DNA of 64,000 nt from Muricoccus harenae (GCF_009848505.1 NZ_WWDL01000003.1:1-64000), one strand, 5' to 3'; counted from the first letter of the stretch, positions 7,670 to 18,254 are shown. The notes: generated by a model not told the origin, from the sequence alone. Program-made: numbers and translations.

Positions 7670-9619
7670 TCAGCCCCCGCTCGTGATCGCCCTTATCCGG
7701 TTCGCCAGCATCTCCATCGCGAAGGGCTTGGTGAGTATATGCATCCCCGGCTCCAGCTGCTCACTCCCCACCACCGCATTCTCCGCATAGCCGGTGATGA
7801 ACAGCACCGGCAGCTCCGGCCGGATCTCCCGCGCCGCATCCGCCATCTGCCGCCCGTTCATCCCCCCGGGCAGCCCCACATCGGTGACCAGCAGATCGAT
7901 CCGCACATCCGACTGCAGCACCCTCAGCCCCGAAGGCCCATCTGCCGCCTCGATCGCCGAATAGCCCAGCTCCTGCAGCACCTCGGTCACCAGCATCCGC
8001 ACCGTCGCTTCGTCATCGACGACCAGCACCGACTCCCCATGCTCCGCCTGCGGTGCCACGCCGAGCTCCGGCTGCGCCTCCTCCGCTGCCGCCGGCCCTT
8101 CGTGCCGCGGCAGGTAGATGCGCATCTCGGTGCCCACCCCCACCTCCGAGGAGATCCGCACCTGCCCGCCCGACTGCCGGGCGAATCCATAGACCATGGA
8201 AAGCCCCAGCCCCGTCCCATGCCCCAGCGGCTTGGTCGTGAAGAATGGATCGAAGGCCCGGTCGATCACCTCCTGCGGCATGCCCACCCCGGTATCGGCG
8301 ATGCACACCACCACATAGTCCCCCGGCTTCACCTCCTGCCCGCGCACATCGCGCTCATCCAGCGTGACGTTGGACGTCTCGATCCGCAGCTGCCCGCCGG
8401 ACGGCATCGCATCCCGCGCATTGATGCACAGGTTAAGGACCGCGTTCTCCAGCTGGTTCGGATCGCACAGGGTCGGCCACAACCGGCTCGACAGGAAGGT
8501 CACCACCCCGATCTGCGGCCCCATCGTCCGCCGGATCAGCTCCTCCATCCCCAGGATCAGCCTGTTCGAATCCGTCGGCCGCGGGTTCAGCGTCTGCCGC
8601 CGCGCGAAGGCCAGCAGCCGGTGCGTCAGCGCCGCCGCCCGGCTCGCCGCCCCCTGCGCCGCCGAGACATACCGGTCCAGATCCCCGATCCTCCCCTGCG
8701 ACACCCGCGTCTTCAGCAGCTCCAGGCTTCCGATGATCCCGGTCAGCAGGTTGTTGAAGTCATGCGCCAGCCCGCCCGTCAGATGCCCCAGCGCCTCCAT
8801 CTTCTGCGCCTGGAACAGCTGCTCTCGGGACTGCTCCAGCTCCAGCTGCGCCTGCCGCCGCTCCGTCAGGTCCCGCGTCACCTTTGCGAAGCCGATCAGC
8901 TCGCCGCTCTCGTCCCGGATCGCGTCGATCACCACGCTGGCCCAGAACCGGGTGCCATCCTTGCGCTGCCGCCAGCCCTCCGCCTCGTACCGCCCCTCCC
9001 GCCGCGCGGTCTCAAGCGCCATCCAGGGCACCCGCGCTTCCCGATCCTCCGCTGTGTAGAACCGTGAGAAATGCTCCCCCACGATCTCCTCGGCGCCATA
9101 GCCCTTGATCCGCTCGGCCCCGGCATTCCAGTTCGTCACATATCCCTCGGGGCTGAGCATGTAGATCGCGTAATCCACCACGCCCTGGACCAGCAGCCGG
9201 AACCGCCGCTCGCTCTCCAACGCCTTCAGCTGGGCCTCGCGCGCCTCGGTCATGTCCCGCGTGATCTTCGCGAAGCCGATCAACTGGCCGTTCCGCCGGA
9301 TCGGATCGATCACCACCATTGCCCAGAACCGGGTGCCGTCCTTGCGCACCCGCCAGGCCTCGGCCGTGAACCGCCCCTCCTCCTCGGCGATTCGCAGTGC
9401 CTCCCGCGGCACCCCGGCCACCCGGTCCTCCTCGGTGTAGAAGCGCGAGAAATGCTCGCCGATGATCTCATCGGCCGCGTACCCCTTGATCTGCTCCGCC
9501 CCGGGATTCCAGCTCAACACCCGCCCGGTCGGGTCCAGCATGTAGATCGCGTAGTCCATCACACCCTGGATGAGCAGCTCATGGGCATCGGCGATGGCAA
9601 ACGGCTTGGTACGGTTCAT
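7670..9619 (-). CDS. Hybrid sensor histidine kinase: PAS-PAS-HisKA-HATPase-REC
   Basis: This 649-aa soluble sensor has two near-duplicate PAS domains (about residues 14-130 and 140-260). Both contain DYAIYML, IKGY, GEHFSRFYT, RKDGTRFWA and LIGFAK. A HisKA box follows with GGLAHDFNNLL (His286). Then come an HATPase domain (NLCINARDAM, DTGVGMP, GTGLGLSMVYG) and a receiver domain with VVDDE, Asp580 in LLVTDVGLPGGMNG, and Lys631. ATG 9619 is preferred over a codon 17 residues earlier because the conserved protein starts there. There are no membrane segments, so the PAS pair probably senses a cytosolic or redox cue. No partner regulator is adjacent. Confidence 0.93.
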   Translation of the reverse strand: MNRTKPFAIADAHELLIQGVMDYAIYMLDPTGRVLSWNPGAEQIKGYAADEIIGEHFSRFYTEEDRVAGVPREALRIAEEEGRFTAEAWRVRKDGTRFWAMVVIDPIRRNGQLIGFAKITRDMTEAREAQLKALESERRFRLLVQGVVDYAIYMLSPEGYVTNWNAGAERIKGYGAEEIVGEHFSRFYTAEDREARVPWMALETARREGRYEAEGWRQRKDGTRFWASVVIDAIRDESGELIGFAKVTRDLTERRQAQLELEQSREQLFQAQKMEALGHLTGGLAHDFNNLLTGIIGSLELLKTRVSQGRIGDLDRYVSAAQGAASRAAALTHRLLAFARRQTLNPRPTDSNRLILGMEELIRRTMGPQIGVVTFLSSRLWPTLCDPNQLENAVLNLCINARDAMPSGGQLRIETSNVTLDERDVRGQEVKPGDYVVVCIADTGVGMPQEVIDRAFDPFFTTKPLGHGTGLGLSMVYGFARQSGGQVRISSEVGVGTEMRIYLPRHEGPAAAEEAQPELGVAPQAEHGESVLVVDDEATVRMLVTEVLQELGYSAIEAADGPSGLRVLQSDVRIDLLVTDVGLPGGMNGRQMADAAREIRPELPVLFITGYAENAVVGSEQLEPGMHILTKPFAMEMLANRIRAITSGG

Positions 9620-9802
9620 CGGGCCACCAAAGGGGAAGGCGGGGCAGCGATCAACCCGGGCGCCCCGCAACCCGCCTCAGCACCCTTCCGCCCGAGCCTC
9701 AAGCACCACCCCGTTCACAAGCTTCGCAGCGGGCCCGCCGCGCGGCAAGTTCCTTACGGCCATGCCGCAGCGCGAAACGGGCCGGAGACCTGGCGGACAA
9801 CA

Positions 9803-9834
9803 ACAAGGAAAGGACGAGGGAAGTAATTCCCCCG
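9803..9834 (-). terminator. Probable terminator of the amino-acid receptor gene
   Basis: Read on the minus strand, CGGGGGAA and TTCCCTCG pair (one G-T wobble) around loop TTAC, and the T-rich run TCCTTTCCTTGTTGTTG follows. It lies 45 bases past the stop of the receptor gene. Confidence 0.55.
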
Positions 9835-9878
9835 GCCCCACTTCTTCTTTGTCACTTCCGAAAATCAGTCACGCAGGT

Positions 9879-10920
9879 TTACCGCATCGGCGGCGCGTAC
9901 TGAATGCCGCCATTTTTCCACAAATTGTTCATCCCGCGCTGCACGCCCATTGGCGTGATGTTGCGGTCCCACATCTCCGCGAAATTCCCAACCTGCTGCA
10001 CGATTCTCACCGCCCAATCCGGCTGCAACCCCAGCGACGCGCCCAGATCCCCTGTTGCCCCCATGAATCGCGGCACCTCCGAATTGGAACTGTCCCGGAA
10101 GTTGTCGATGTTCTTGCTCGTGATCCCCAGCTCCTCCGCGGTCAGCTGCGCGAAATGCGCCCAACGCACCACGTCGAAGAACTTGAAGTCCCCGTTTCGC
10201 ACCACGCTCCCCAGCGGCTCCTTCGAAATGATCTCCGGCAGCACCGTGTACAGCCCGGCATTCGACCCCTGCGCATAGCGGAACGAAGCCAGCGAGGACG
10301 CATCCGTCGTGAACGCATCGCACCGCCCGTTGATAAATGCTGCCCGCAGCTCCTCCAGATTCTCGATCACCAGAGGCGAGAACCGCATGTTGTGGACACG
10401 GAAGTAATCCGTCAGGTTCAGCTCCGTCGTCGAGCCGGGCTGCACGCAGACCGTCGCCCCGTCCAACCCCCGCACCGAGGTCACGCCCGACGCCGTCTTC
10501 ACCATGAAGCCGGTGCCGTCATAGAAATTGATGCTCGCGAATTCGAGCCCCAGCGACGCCTCCCGCCCCAGCGTCCAGGTCGTGTTCCGCACCAGCATGT
10601 CCACCTCGCCCGATTGCAGCGCGGTGAAGCGGTTCGTCGCCGTCGTGTTGATGAACCGAACCTTGTTCGCATCGCCCAGGATGGCCGCCGCCACGATGCG
10701 GCACCCATCCGCATCTAGCCCCCGCATCACCCCCCTGGCTGTCCGGCAGGCTGAACCCCGCCGTTACGCCGGCCACCCCGCAGAGCAACGCTCCCCGCGC
10801 CCGGATCGCCCCCACCATGTCCGAGGACGGCGCCTGCGCCGCCCCCTCCCCCACCAGCCCGCACAGCACCACGGCCCCCAGGGCCACGCGCCCGAAGGCG
10901 CCCCGCATCGCATCCAGCAT
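9879..10920 (-). pseudogene. General L-amino-acid ABC transporter binding protein (AapJ-like), frameshifted
   Basis: Two minus-strand frames together encode one AapJ/BztA-type receptor. Codons from ATG 10920 give a signal peptide (MLDAMRGAFGRVALGAVVLC... ending AAQA) and then GVTAGFSLPDSQG. The remainder, from MRGLDADGCRIVAAAILGDA onward, lies in the next frame. The break is at a run of six C (10730-10735). Removing one base restores LPDSQG-VMRGLDADGC and a 346-aa protein of normal family length. Past the break the protein is intact (FTALQSGEVDML, RNTTWTLGREAS, ITPMGVQRGMNNLW). No permease genes are adjacent. Either the gene is inactivated or the base is a homopolymer sequencing error. Confidence 0.85.
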
Positions 10921-11229
10921 CCAGTCGGCATCCCCGCTCGAGGTTCGAGATGCGCGTGACCGGCGGCCTCCTCCGGGCCATGTCCCTGGCCCACCGCCAG
11001 GCTAGCGACGCAGCCGCTCCGACGCCAACCTAACCGCGAAGCCGCGCAGCCCTAATCCACCCGCACCGCTGGCGAAACCGCCATCAGCCGCAAGAGCAGC
11101 GCGCAACCACGAACGGAACAGGACATGCCCGGCCTCCAAGCCGGCTGAAGCGCCAACATTATTCCCGCCCCGGACCGGACTTCCTCGCCATCTAGTCCAA
11201 CTTGGAAAGGCCTTGCCGCAACCCCCGCC
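10921..11229. other. Gene-free stretch upstream of the amino-acid receptor
   Basis: These 309 bases separate the receptor start from the small-protein copy A stop. I see only a weak inverted repeat (CCGGC/GCCGG near 11130) and no open frame with plausible codon use. The receptor promoter presumably lies here. Confidence 0.5.
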
Positions 11230-11499
11230 TCACCGCTTCACGAATTTGAAGAACCGGCTCGGCTGCCCATCCGCCGTATTGTCCTGATGCAGGAAAGCCA
11301 GCTTCCGGTCCTCGAATGTCTCAAAGAACGCCTTCCAGCTGATCTCCTCCAGCCGCTCCTCCTTCGGCCCGAAATCCACCCGCAGGATGCCCTCGCCATC
11401 CTCGCCCTCCGTGCCCGCCACCACGCTGGGCCGCCCGCCCCGCGCCTCGATCCACTGCCGGATCACCGCATGATCGGTCGTCGTGTTGCCCTGGCTCAT
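11230..11499 (-). CDS. Small conserved soluble protein, copy A (intact)
   Basis: This 89-aa protein begins MSQGNTTTDHAVIRQW and continues with GRPSVVAGTEG, EGILRVDFGPKE, ISWKAFFETFEDRKLAFLHQD and a basic C-terminus FFKFVKR. It belongs to a family of short acidic proteins of unknown function, some of which I recall being mislabelled as glucan branching enzymes. The ATG is favoured by GGAGG upstream. A frameshifted copy B (12980-13257) and a C-terminal relic C (14132-14206) lie nearby, all on the minus strand. Confidence 0.8.
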   Translation of the reverse strand: MSQGNTTTDHAVIRQWIEARGGRPSVVAGTEGEDGEGILRVDFGPKEERLEEISWKAFFETFEDRKLAFLHQDNTADGQPSRFFKFVKR

Positions 11500-11688
11500 C
11501 CGTTCCACCCTCCCGGCCGCCTCCTCGAAGCGGCGCCGACGCCCCGGGGAACACCCCGCCCACCCCGCCGTTGCCTCACAACCATGCGCGTCTGCCAGGC
11601 CCGCAGCCGCGCCCCACACCCCTATCAATTTGGACTCAAATTTCCTCCCCCAGCCCACCGCCTAGGCGAAACTCCAACGTTTGTAGCT

Positions 11689-11710
11689 GGCCACCAGTCT
11701 GGTGGTGGCC
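11689..11710. promoter_or_regulatory. Dyad symmetry 18 bases upstream of the RTX gene
   Basis: CCACCAG-T-CTGGTGG (11691-11705) is a perfect 7-1-7 dyad. In RNA, GGCCACCA (11689-11696) can pair with TGGTGGCC (11703-11710). It ends 18 bases before the RTX start codon, so it could be an operator or a translation-controlling hairpin. Both readings are inference. Confidence 0.5.
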
Positions 11711-11728
11711 CAAAATCGAGGAACCGCA

Positions 11729-12931
11729 ATGCCCACTCCGACCAACGGCAAGGACAGGCTCACCTACGGCGACGGCCATGACCGCGGCGGCGACGGCAAC
11801 CTCCACACCTTCATCGATCTCCTGGGCGGCAACGACGTCGTCTATGCCGGTGGCGGCAGTGACTTCTTCTCCGGAGGTGACGGCAAGGACCGCCTCTATG
11901 GCGAGGCCGGCGACGACGCCCTCTTCGGCGGCGCCGGCAGCGACAAGCTCTATGGCGGCGACGGGAAGGACTTCCTGAACGGCGGCAGCGAGGGCGAAGG
12001 CACCGACGAGGGCAAGGACGACCTCTACGGCGGCGCCGGCGACGACGTTGTCTTCGGCGGCGGCGGCAAGGATCGCCTCTGGGGCGATGAAGGCAACGAC
12101 CAGCTCGGCGGCGGCCTTGGCGACGACCGGCTCTGGGGCGGCATCGGCCATGACCAGGTAATGGGCGGCGAAGGCAAGGACATCCTCTACGGCGAGGATG
12201 GCGACGACACCCTCGACGGCGGCGCCGGCAACGACAAGCTCTATGGCGGCGACGGCATCGACATCATCTGGGGCGACAGCCGGATCGGCGGCGGCCCCGG
12301 CGGCAATGACACCATCGATGGCGGCGACGGCATCGACTATGCCGTCTTCCGTGGCAGCTTCTCCGACTTCAGCATCACCACGAACAGCGATGGCGTCACC
12401 ACCGTCCGGGACCTGCGCGCCACCTCGGAATTCGGAATGACCGATGGCAAGGACAGCCTGACGAATATCGAGCGCCTGGTCTTCGAGGACAGGACCATCT
12501 CCCTCTCTAACCCGGACCTGGACGCCACCTTCGCCGGCGCCAATACCGCCGACGTCGCCGATGGCAGCTTCACCGCCAATGCCTCGCTCGACCTGCCGGA
12601 CGACGTGGACATCTGGCGCGTCTCCCTTACTGCGGGCCAGACCGTCACGGCCTTCACCACCGCCGAAATGGTCAACCAGCCCCGCACCAACATCTCGGTC
12701 TATGACGCCAACGGCCAGTTCCTCGCCCTCAACTGGGACGACAACCAAGACGACCCGGACGAAGGCTTCCCCGACCTGAACCTGACCTTCACGGCACAGG
12801 AAACCGGCGACTACTACTTCGCCGTCGCGGGCTACGCCCACATCCCGACCGGCAGCGACGACCCGGCCGCCCCGAACTACTCCGGCTTCTCCGGCCAGAG
12901 CGGGGACTACATCTTCAACCTGACCGCCTGA
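11729..12931 (+). CDS. RTX calcium-binding repeat protein with C-terminal PPC domain
   Basis: This 400-aa acidic protein has no signal peptide. Residues from about 25 to 215 hold roughly fifteen RTX nonapeptides of GGxGxD type (GGDGKDRLYGEAGDD, GGAGNDKLYGGDG), which fold on Ca2+ into a parallel beta-roll after export. A linker with FRGSFSDFSITTNSDG follows, as in many RTX proteins. The C-terminal 130 residues resemble a bacterial pre-peptidase (PPC) domain (DVDIWRVSLTAGQTVTAF, GDYYFAVAGY). No protease or lipase domain is present, nor type I exporter genes. ATG 11729 is preceded by GAGGAA. It is probably secreted and may act as an adhesin or matrix protein. Confidence 0.88.
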   Translation: MPTPTNGKDRLTYGDGHDRGGDGNLHTFIDLLGGNDVVYAGGGSDFFSGGDGKDRLYGEAGDDALFGGAGSDKLYGGDGKDFLNGGSEGEGTDEGKDDLYGGAGDDVVFGGGGKDRLWGDEGNDQLGGGLGDDRLWGGIGHDQVMGGEGKDILYGEDGDDTLDGGAGNDKLYGGDGIDIIWGDSRIGGGPGGNDTIDGGDGIDYAVFRGSFSDFSITTNSDGVTTVRDLRATSEFGMTDGKDSLTNIERLVFEDRTISLSNPDLDATFAGANTADVADGSFTANASLDLPDDVDIWRVSLTAGQTVTAFTTAEMVNQPRTNISVYDANGQFLALNWDDNQDDPDEGFPDLNLTFTAQETGDYYFAVAGYAHIPTGSDDPAAPNYSGFSGQSGDYIFNLTA

Positions 12932-12934
12932 CGC

Positions 12935-12965
12935 AAAAATGGGCCGCCGGTTCCCCGGCGGCCCA
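12935..12965 (-). terminator. Strong terminator between RTX gene and copy B
   Basis: TGGGCCGCCGG (12940-12950) and CCGGCGGCCCA (12955-12965) form a perfect 11-bp stem with loop TTCC. On the minus strand it is followed by TTTTT, so it terminates copy B. It may also stop RTX transcripts from the other side. Confidence 0.85.
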
Positions 12966-12979
12966 CCAATCCGGCGCCC

Positions 12980-13257
12980 TCAGCGCCTCAGGGATGCGAA
13001 AAACCGGCTCACTTTTCGGTCCGCCGTCTTGTCCTGGTGCAGGAAGGCCAGCTTCCGGTCCTCGAAAGTCTGGAAGAACTTCTCCCAGGAAACCGCCTCC
13101 AGCCTGCCCTCCTTCGGCCCGAAATCCACGCGCAGGATGCCTTCGCCATCCCCGCCCTCGGTGCCCTTCACGACGCTTGGCCGCCGACCCCGCGCCTCGG
13201 TTCCTCGGTCCATTGCTTGATGATGTTGTGGTCCGTAGTCGTGTCGCCCTGGCTCAT
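12980..13257 (-). pseudogene. Small conserved protein, copy B, frameshifted by an 8-bp duplication
   Basis: From ATG 13257 the frame reads MSQGDTTTDHNIIKQWTE, matching copy A, and then shifts. The rest of the family sequence (RGRRPSVVKGTEG, ILRVDFGPKEGRLE, FEDRKLAFLHQDKTAD) continues in another frame to 12980. The break coincides with an 8-base tandem repeat (CCTCGGT at 13195-13201 and 13203-13209). Deleting one unit rejoins QWTEARGRRPSVV exactly. An ATG at 13213 could still start a 77-aa truncated product, but it lacks a clear ribosome site. Confidence 0.8.
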
Positions 13258-13401
13258 GACGCGACCTCTTGGGCGGCAGTGGGTCACATCGCGAAATTCC
13301 AGTGAATCAGGGTATCACCGCCTGTTAGTCTTCGATCCTCTGCCGGGGGCTGCAACACGCCCGCAGCCACCCGGCCCGCCTTCTGGACAGGAGGACGCGC
13401 C

Positions 13402-14151
13402 GTGGAGACCAGGATCGCAGAAGTCGCCGACGGTATCTTCAGGCTCTCGACCTTCGTGCCGGAGATCGCCCCACCCGCCGGATTCACCTTCAACCAGTTC
13501 CTCGTGCTCGGGGATGAACCCCTGCTCTTCCACACCGGGTTGCGGCGCATGTTCCCGCTGGTGCGGGACGCCGTGGCCCGGATCATCCCGCCGGAACGCC
13601 TGCGCTGGATTGCCTTCGGCCATTACGAGGCCGATGAATGCGGCGCCATGAACGAATGGCTCGCAGTGGCGCCGCATGCACATGTGGCGCACGGGCAAAC
13701 CGCCTGCCTCGTCTCGCTCAACGACATGGCCGATCGCGCTCCGCGGATTCTCTCGGATGGCGAAGTGATCCATATCGGGGACGGCCGGCGCCTTCGCTAT
13801 ATCGACACCCCCCACATCCCGCATGGCTGGGACGCCGGTGTCATGCTGGAGGAGGGCAGCGGCACCCTGCTCTGCGGCGACCTGTTCACTCAACTCGGGG
13901 ACGGCCCTGCCTTGACCGAGGGCGACGTGGTCGGGCCCGCCATCGCCGCCGAGGACCTCTTCCACTACTCCAGTCTGAACCCGGGCATGGGCGCGACGAT
14001 CCGCCGCCTCGCCGGGCTCTCGCCCCGGACACTTGCCCTGATGCACGGCCCTTCCTTCACCGGCGACGGAGCGGCGGCACTGCGCGCTCTGGCCGATGAC
14101 TACGACCGCCGCGTCCAGGCGGCTCTGGCCCTCAGCGCCTTACCGAGCTGA
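13402..14151 (+). CDS. MBL-fold protein of the flavodiiron/ODP oxygen-binding type
   Basis: This 249-aa protein has the di-iron ligand set of the beta-lactamase domain of flavodiiron proteins: GHYEADECG (HxExD), TPHIPHGWDAG, LLCGDLFTQLGD and LALMHGPSF. There is no flavodoxin domain, so it resembles stand-alone ODP oxygen or redox sensors. GTG 13402 is chosen for the AGGAGG seven bases upstream. The last 20 bases overlap an antisense relic of the small-protein family, so its C-terminus may be a junction product. Base composition is less C-skewed than neighbours, suggesting acquisition. Confidence 0.85.
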   Translation: METRIAEVADGIFRLSTFVPEIAPPAGFTFNQFLVLGDEPLLFHTGLRRMFPLVRDAVARIIPPERLRWIAFGHYEADECGAMNEWLAVAPHAHVAHGQTACLVSLNDMADRAPRILSDGEVIHIGDGRRLRYIDTPHIPHGWDAGVMLEEGSGTLLCGDLFTQLGDGPALTEGDVVGPAIAAEDLFHYSSLNPGMGATIRRLAGLSPRTLALMHGPSFTGDGAAALRALADDYDRRVQAALALSALPS

Positions 14152-14206
14152 TGAACCGACTCTCCTTCCCGTCCGACGTCTTGTCCTGATGCAGGAAGGC
14201 CAGCTG
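14132..14206 (-). pseudogene. Small conserved protein, copy C, C-terminal relic
   Basis: Read on the minus strand from 14206, the codons give QLAFLHQDKTSDGKESRF and then ISSVRR and a stop at 14132. This aligns with the last 24 residues of copies A and B (KLAFLHQDKTAD... FFASLRR). The N-terminal two thirds is absent. It overlaps the end of the MBL-fold gene by 20 bases. Confidence 0.7.
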
Positions 14207-14256
14207 CCAAGCCCGCCTATTGACTTTATTCCTATTTGTGGTTATCCTTACAAGCG

Positions 14257-14861
14257 ATGCCCCTCCCCCACGCCCCCCGCCTGACCCCACCCCGCCCCTT
14301 CTCCCCCCTCACCGACGACCAATGGGCCGCCCTCCTCCCCTACATCCTCCCCCGCGCCCCGCAGGGCCGCAAAATCGCCGATCTCCGCGCCCGCATGGAC
14401 GCCATCTTCAAACCACCGCCACCCACGCCCCCTGGCGCGAAGCCCCTCCCGCAGGCGCCAAACCCGAAACCATCGCCCGCTACTACCGTCGCCTCACCCA
14501 TGCCGGGCTTTGGGAACGCCTTCTCATCGCCCTGGCCGACGCCGCCCCCAAACACCCCCTCCGCAGCATCGAACACCTGATCGTCCGCGCCTGCCGCCGC
14601 GCCCACCGCCTGCGCGGCATGCCCTTCCTCGTCCTCATCCGCCGAATCGGCCTGCGCTCCGCCCTCCCCGGCCCGCCCTGGCTCCTCCCCGATCCCCTTT
14701 TGTCCGAAACCCTCTCCCGCGCCCCTCTCCCTCTCGGAATCCCGAAAACCCCGGAGGGAAAGCGCCGCCGCACCGATTACCTCAGGGCCCTGAAGCACCT
14801 CTTCCGCGCCGCCGAGGGCCGCGCCCGCATCCCCCGCTCCGTCCGCCTGGCCTGGCCCTGA
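14257..14861 (+). pseudogene. IS5-like transposase relic (frameshifted)
   Basis: From ATG 14257 one frame gives [20 protein letters not shown] and ARMDAIF, the opening of the DUF4096 / IS5 transposase N-domain. About base 14412 the match moves to another frame: [11 protein letters not shown], then [20 protein letters not shown] (the family's APWRDLP and [13 protein letters not shown]). The DDE catalytic region is missing. No terminal inverted repeats were found. The composition is extremely C-rich like its surroundings, so the insertion is old. It may have been a cause of the gap between purQ and purL. Confidence 0.65.
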
Positions 14862-14941
14862 GCCCCGCCATGCAACAGGCGCCCGCCTCCATGTCCCACG
14901 ATCCCCTGGACAAGCCGCGCGCCCCTGTTGACAAGGCGTCC

Positions 14942-17191
<2,250 letters not shown>

Positions 17192-17198
17192 CCCGGGC

Positions 17199-17229
17199 CG
17201 GGATCCCCTTCGCTTCATACGGGATCCCG
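17199..17229. repeat. Inverted repeat built from GGGATCCC palindromes
   Basis: CGGGATCCC (17199-17207) pairs with GGGATCCCG (17221-17229) around a 13-nt loop just after purL. A third copy, CGGGATCCCG, lies inside the next gene (17342-17351). There is no T tract, so it is a weak terminator candidate at best. Confidence 0.5.
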
Positions 17230-17293
17230 ACCACCCATTCACAACCGCCTCCGGAACGGGCAGAAACCTGCCTCGTTCTGAAGGTGCAAGATT

Positions 17294-17872
17294 ATGGCTC
17301 TTTCGCGTGGAACCGCGGCCGCCATCGTCCAGGTCGTCACGCGGGATCCCGAATCCCGCAAGGTCATCGACAGCCCGCTGGAGTACATCGGCGGCACCGG
17401 CTGGGCGGGCGGTTTCCGCAACACCGGCATGATCCTGGGCAATGCCATGTCGATCTTCGGCGGCCATATCGCGGCGGGCCAGCTCGCCCGGGTGGGCGAT
17501 TTCCAGGGCGCGGCGGCGGTCACCGAGGACACGCGCCGCACCTACGGCACGCTCGGCTCCATCGACCTGACGCCCGAGCAGGCCGCCCGGGTCTGCACCG
17601 GCATCGCGGCCGTCACTGCCAAGGCCATCACGGCCGCCGCCAAGGCTGCCCCCGGCACCAGCCTCTTCCTGGTCGCCGGCAGCGACAGCCAGGACCGCAT
17701 GGGCACCACCATCGCCCATACCGCCACCCTGGTGCGCATGAAGGACGGCAGCCGCTACGTCTTCGACTGGCACGCCACCCTCACCGCCTCCAACCCGATG
17801 CTCCACGCCTCCACCAAGGCCTTCGACGAGAACGAGGGCGTTCTCTTCACTGTCTTCCAGGAATTCGCCTGA
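17294..17872 (+). CDS. Conserved hypothetical protein between purL and bolA
   Basis: This 192-aa soluble protein matches no family I recognise. It has a glycine-rich N-terminal half (EYIGGTGWAGGFRNTGMILG) and an alanine-rich helix (about residues 92-120) that includes a Cys. The C-terminal part reads TIAHTATLVRMKDGSRYVFD followed by WHATL. The His, DGSxYVxDW pattern faintly recalls transglutaminase or papain-like folds, but this is speculation. It lies 100 bases after purL on the same strand. Confidence 0.7.
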   Translation: MALSRGTAAAIVQVVTRDPESRKVIDSPLEYIGGTGWAGGFRNTGMILGNAMSIFGGHIAAGQLARVGDFQGAAAVTEDTRRTYGTLGSIDLTPEQAARVCTGIAAVTAKAITAAAKAAPGTSLFLVAGSDSQDRMGTTIAHTATLVRMKDGSRYVFDWHATLTASNPMLHASTKAFDENEGVLFTVFQEFA

Positions 17873-18006
17873 GCCGCGCCCCGCACGGCCTGCCTATGCG
17901 CCGGGGGACCCTTGGCGGCCATGAGGGAGTTCGCCATATCCTGAACCAACAGGCGGCGCGCGCGGGGCATCCTTCCCCCTGCACGCCACCAGAGAGGAAC
18001 CCCCGC

Positions 18007-18240
18007 ATGGCGATGCCCGCCGCCGAGATCGAGGCCCTGATCCGGGCCGCCCTCCCCGACGCCCACGTCACGATTGAGGACCTCGCCGGGGACGGCGACC
18101 ATTATGCCGCGACCGTCGTCTCCGCCGCCTTCCGGGGCCTGCCGCGCGTGAAGCAGCACCAGATCGTCTATGCGGCCCTCCAGGGCCGCATGGGCGGCGA
18201 GCTCCACGCCCTCGCCCTGCAAACCTCCGCCCCCGAGTGA
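18007..18240 (+). CDS. bolA: BolA family protein
   Basis: This 77-aa protein has the BolA fold features: an N-terminal helix ([20 protein letters not shown]), [12 protein letters not shown], and the [12 protein letters not shown] segment with the conserved His that can ligate a shared [2Fe-2S] cluster. BolA pairs with CGFS glutaredoxins in Fe-S and iron handling. The partner gene grxD follows after 14 bases, so the two are probably co-expressed. Confidence 0.92.
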   Translation: MAMPAAEIEALIRAALPDAHVTIEDLAGDGDHYAATVVSAAFRGLPRVKQHQIVYAALQGRMGGELHALALQTSAPE

Positions 18241-18254
18241 CAGGAGCCCGCCCC

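Noticed and set aside
11636-12841. A 401-codon frame antisense to the RTX gene
   Set aside because: It is the mirror of the repeated GGxGxD codons, giving an AVAAI-type repeat; not a real protein.
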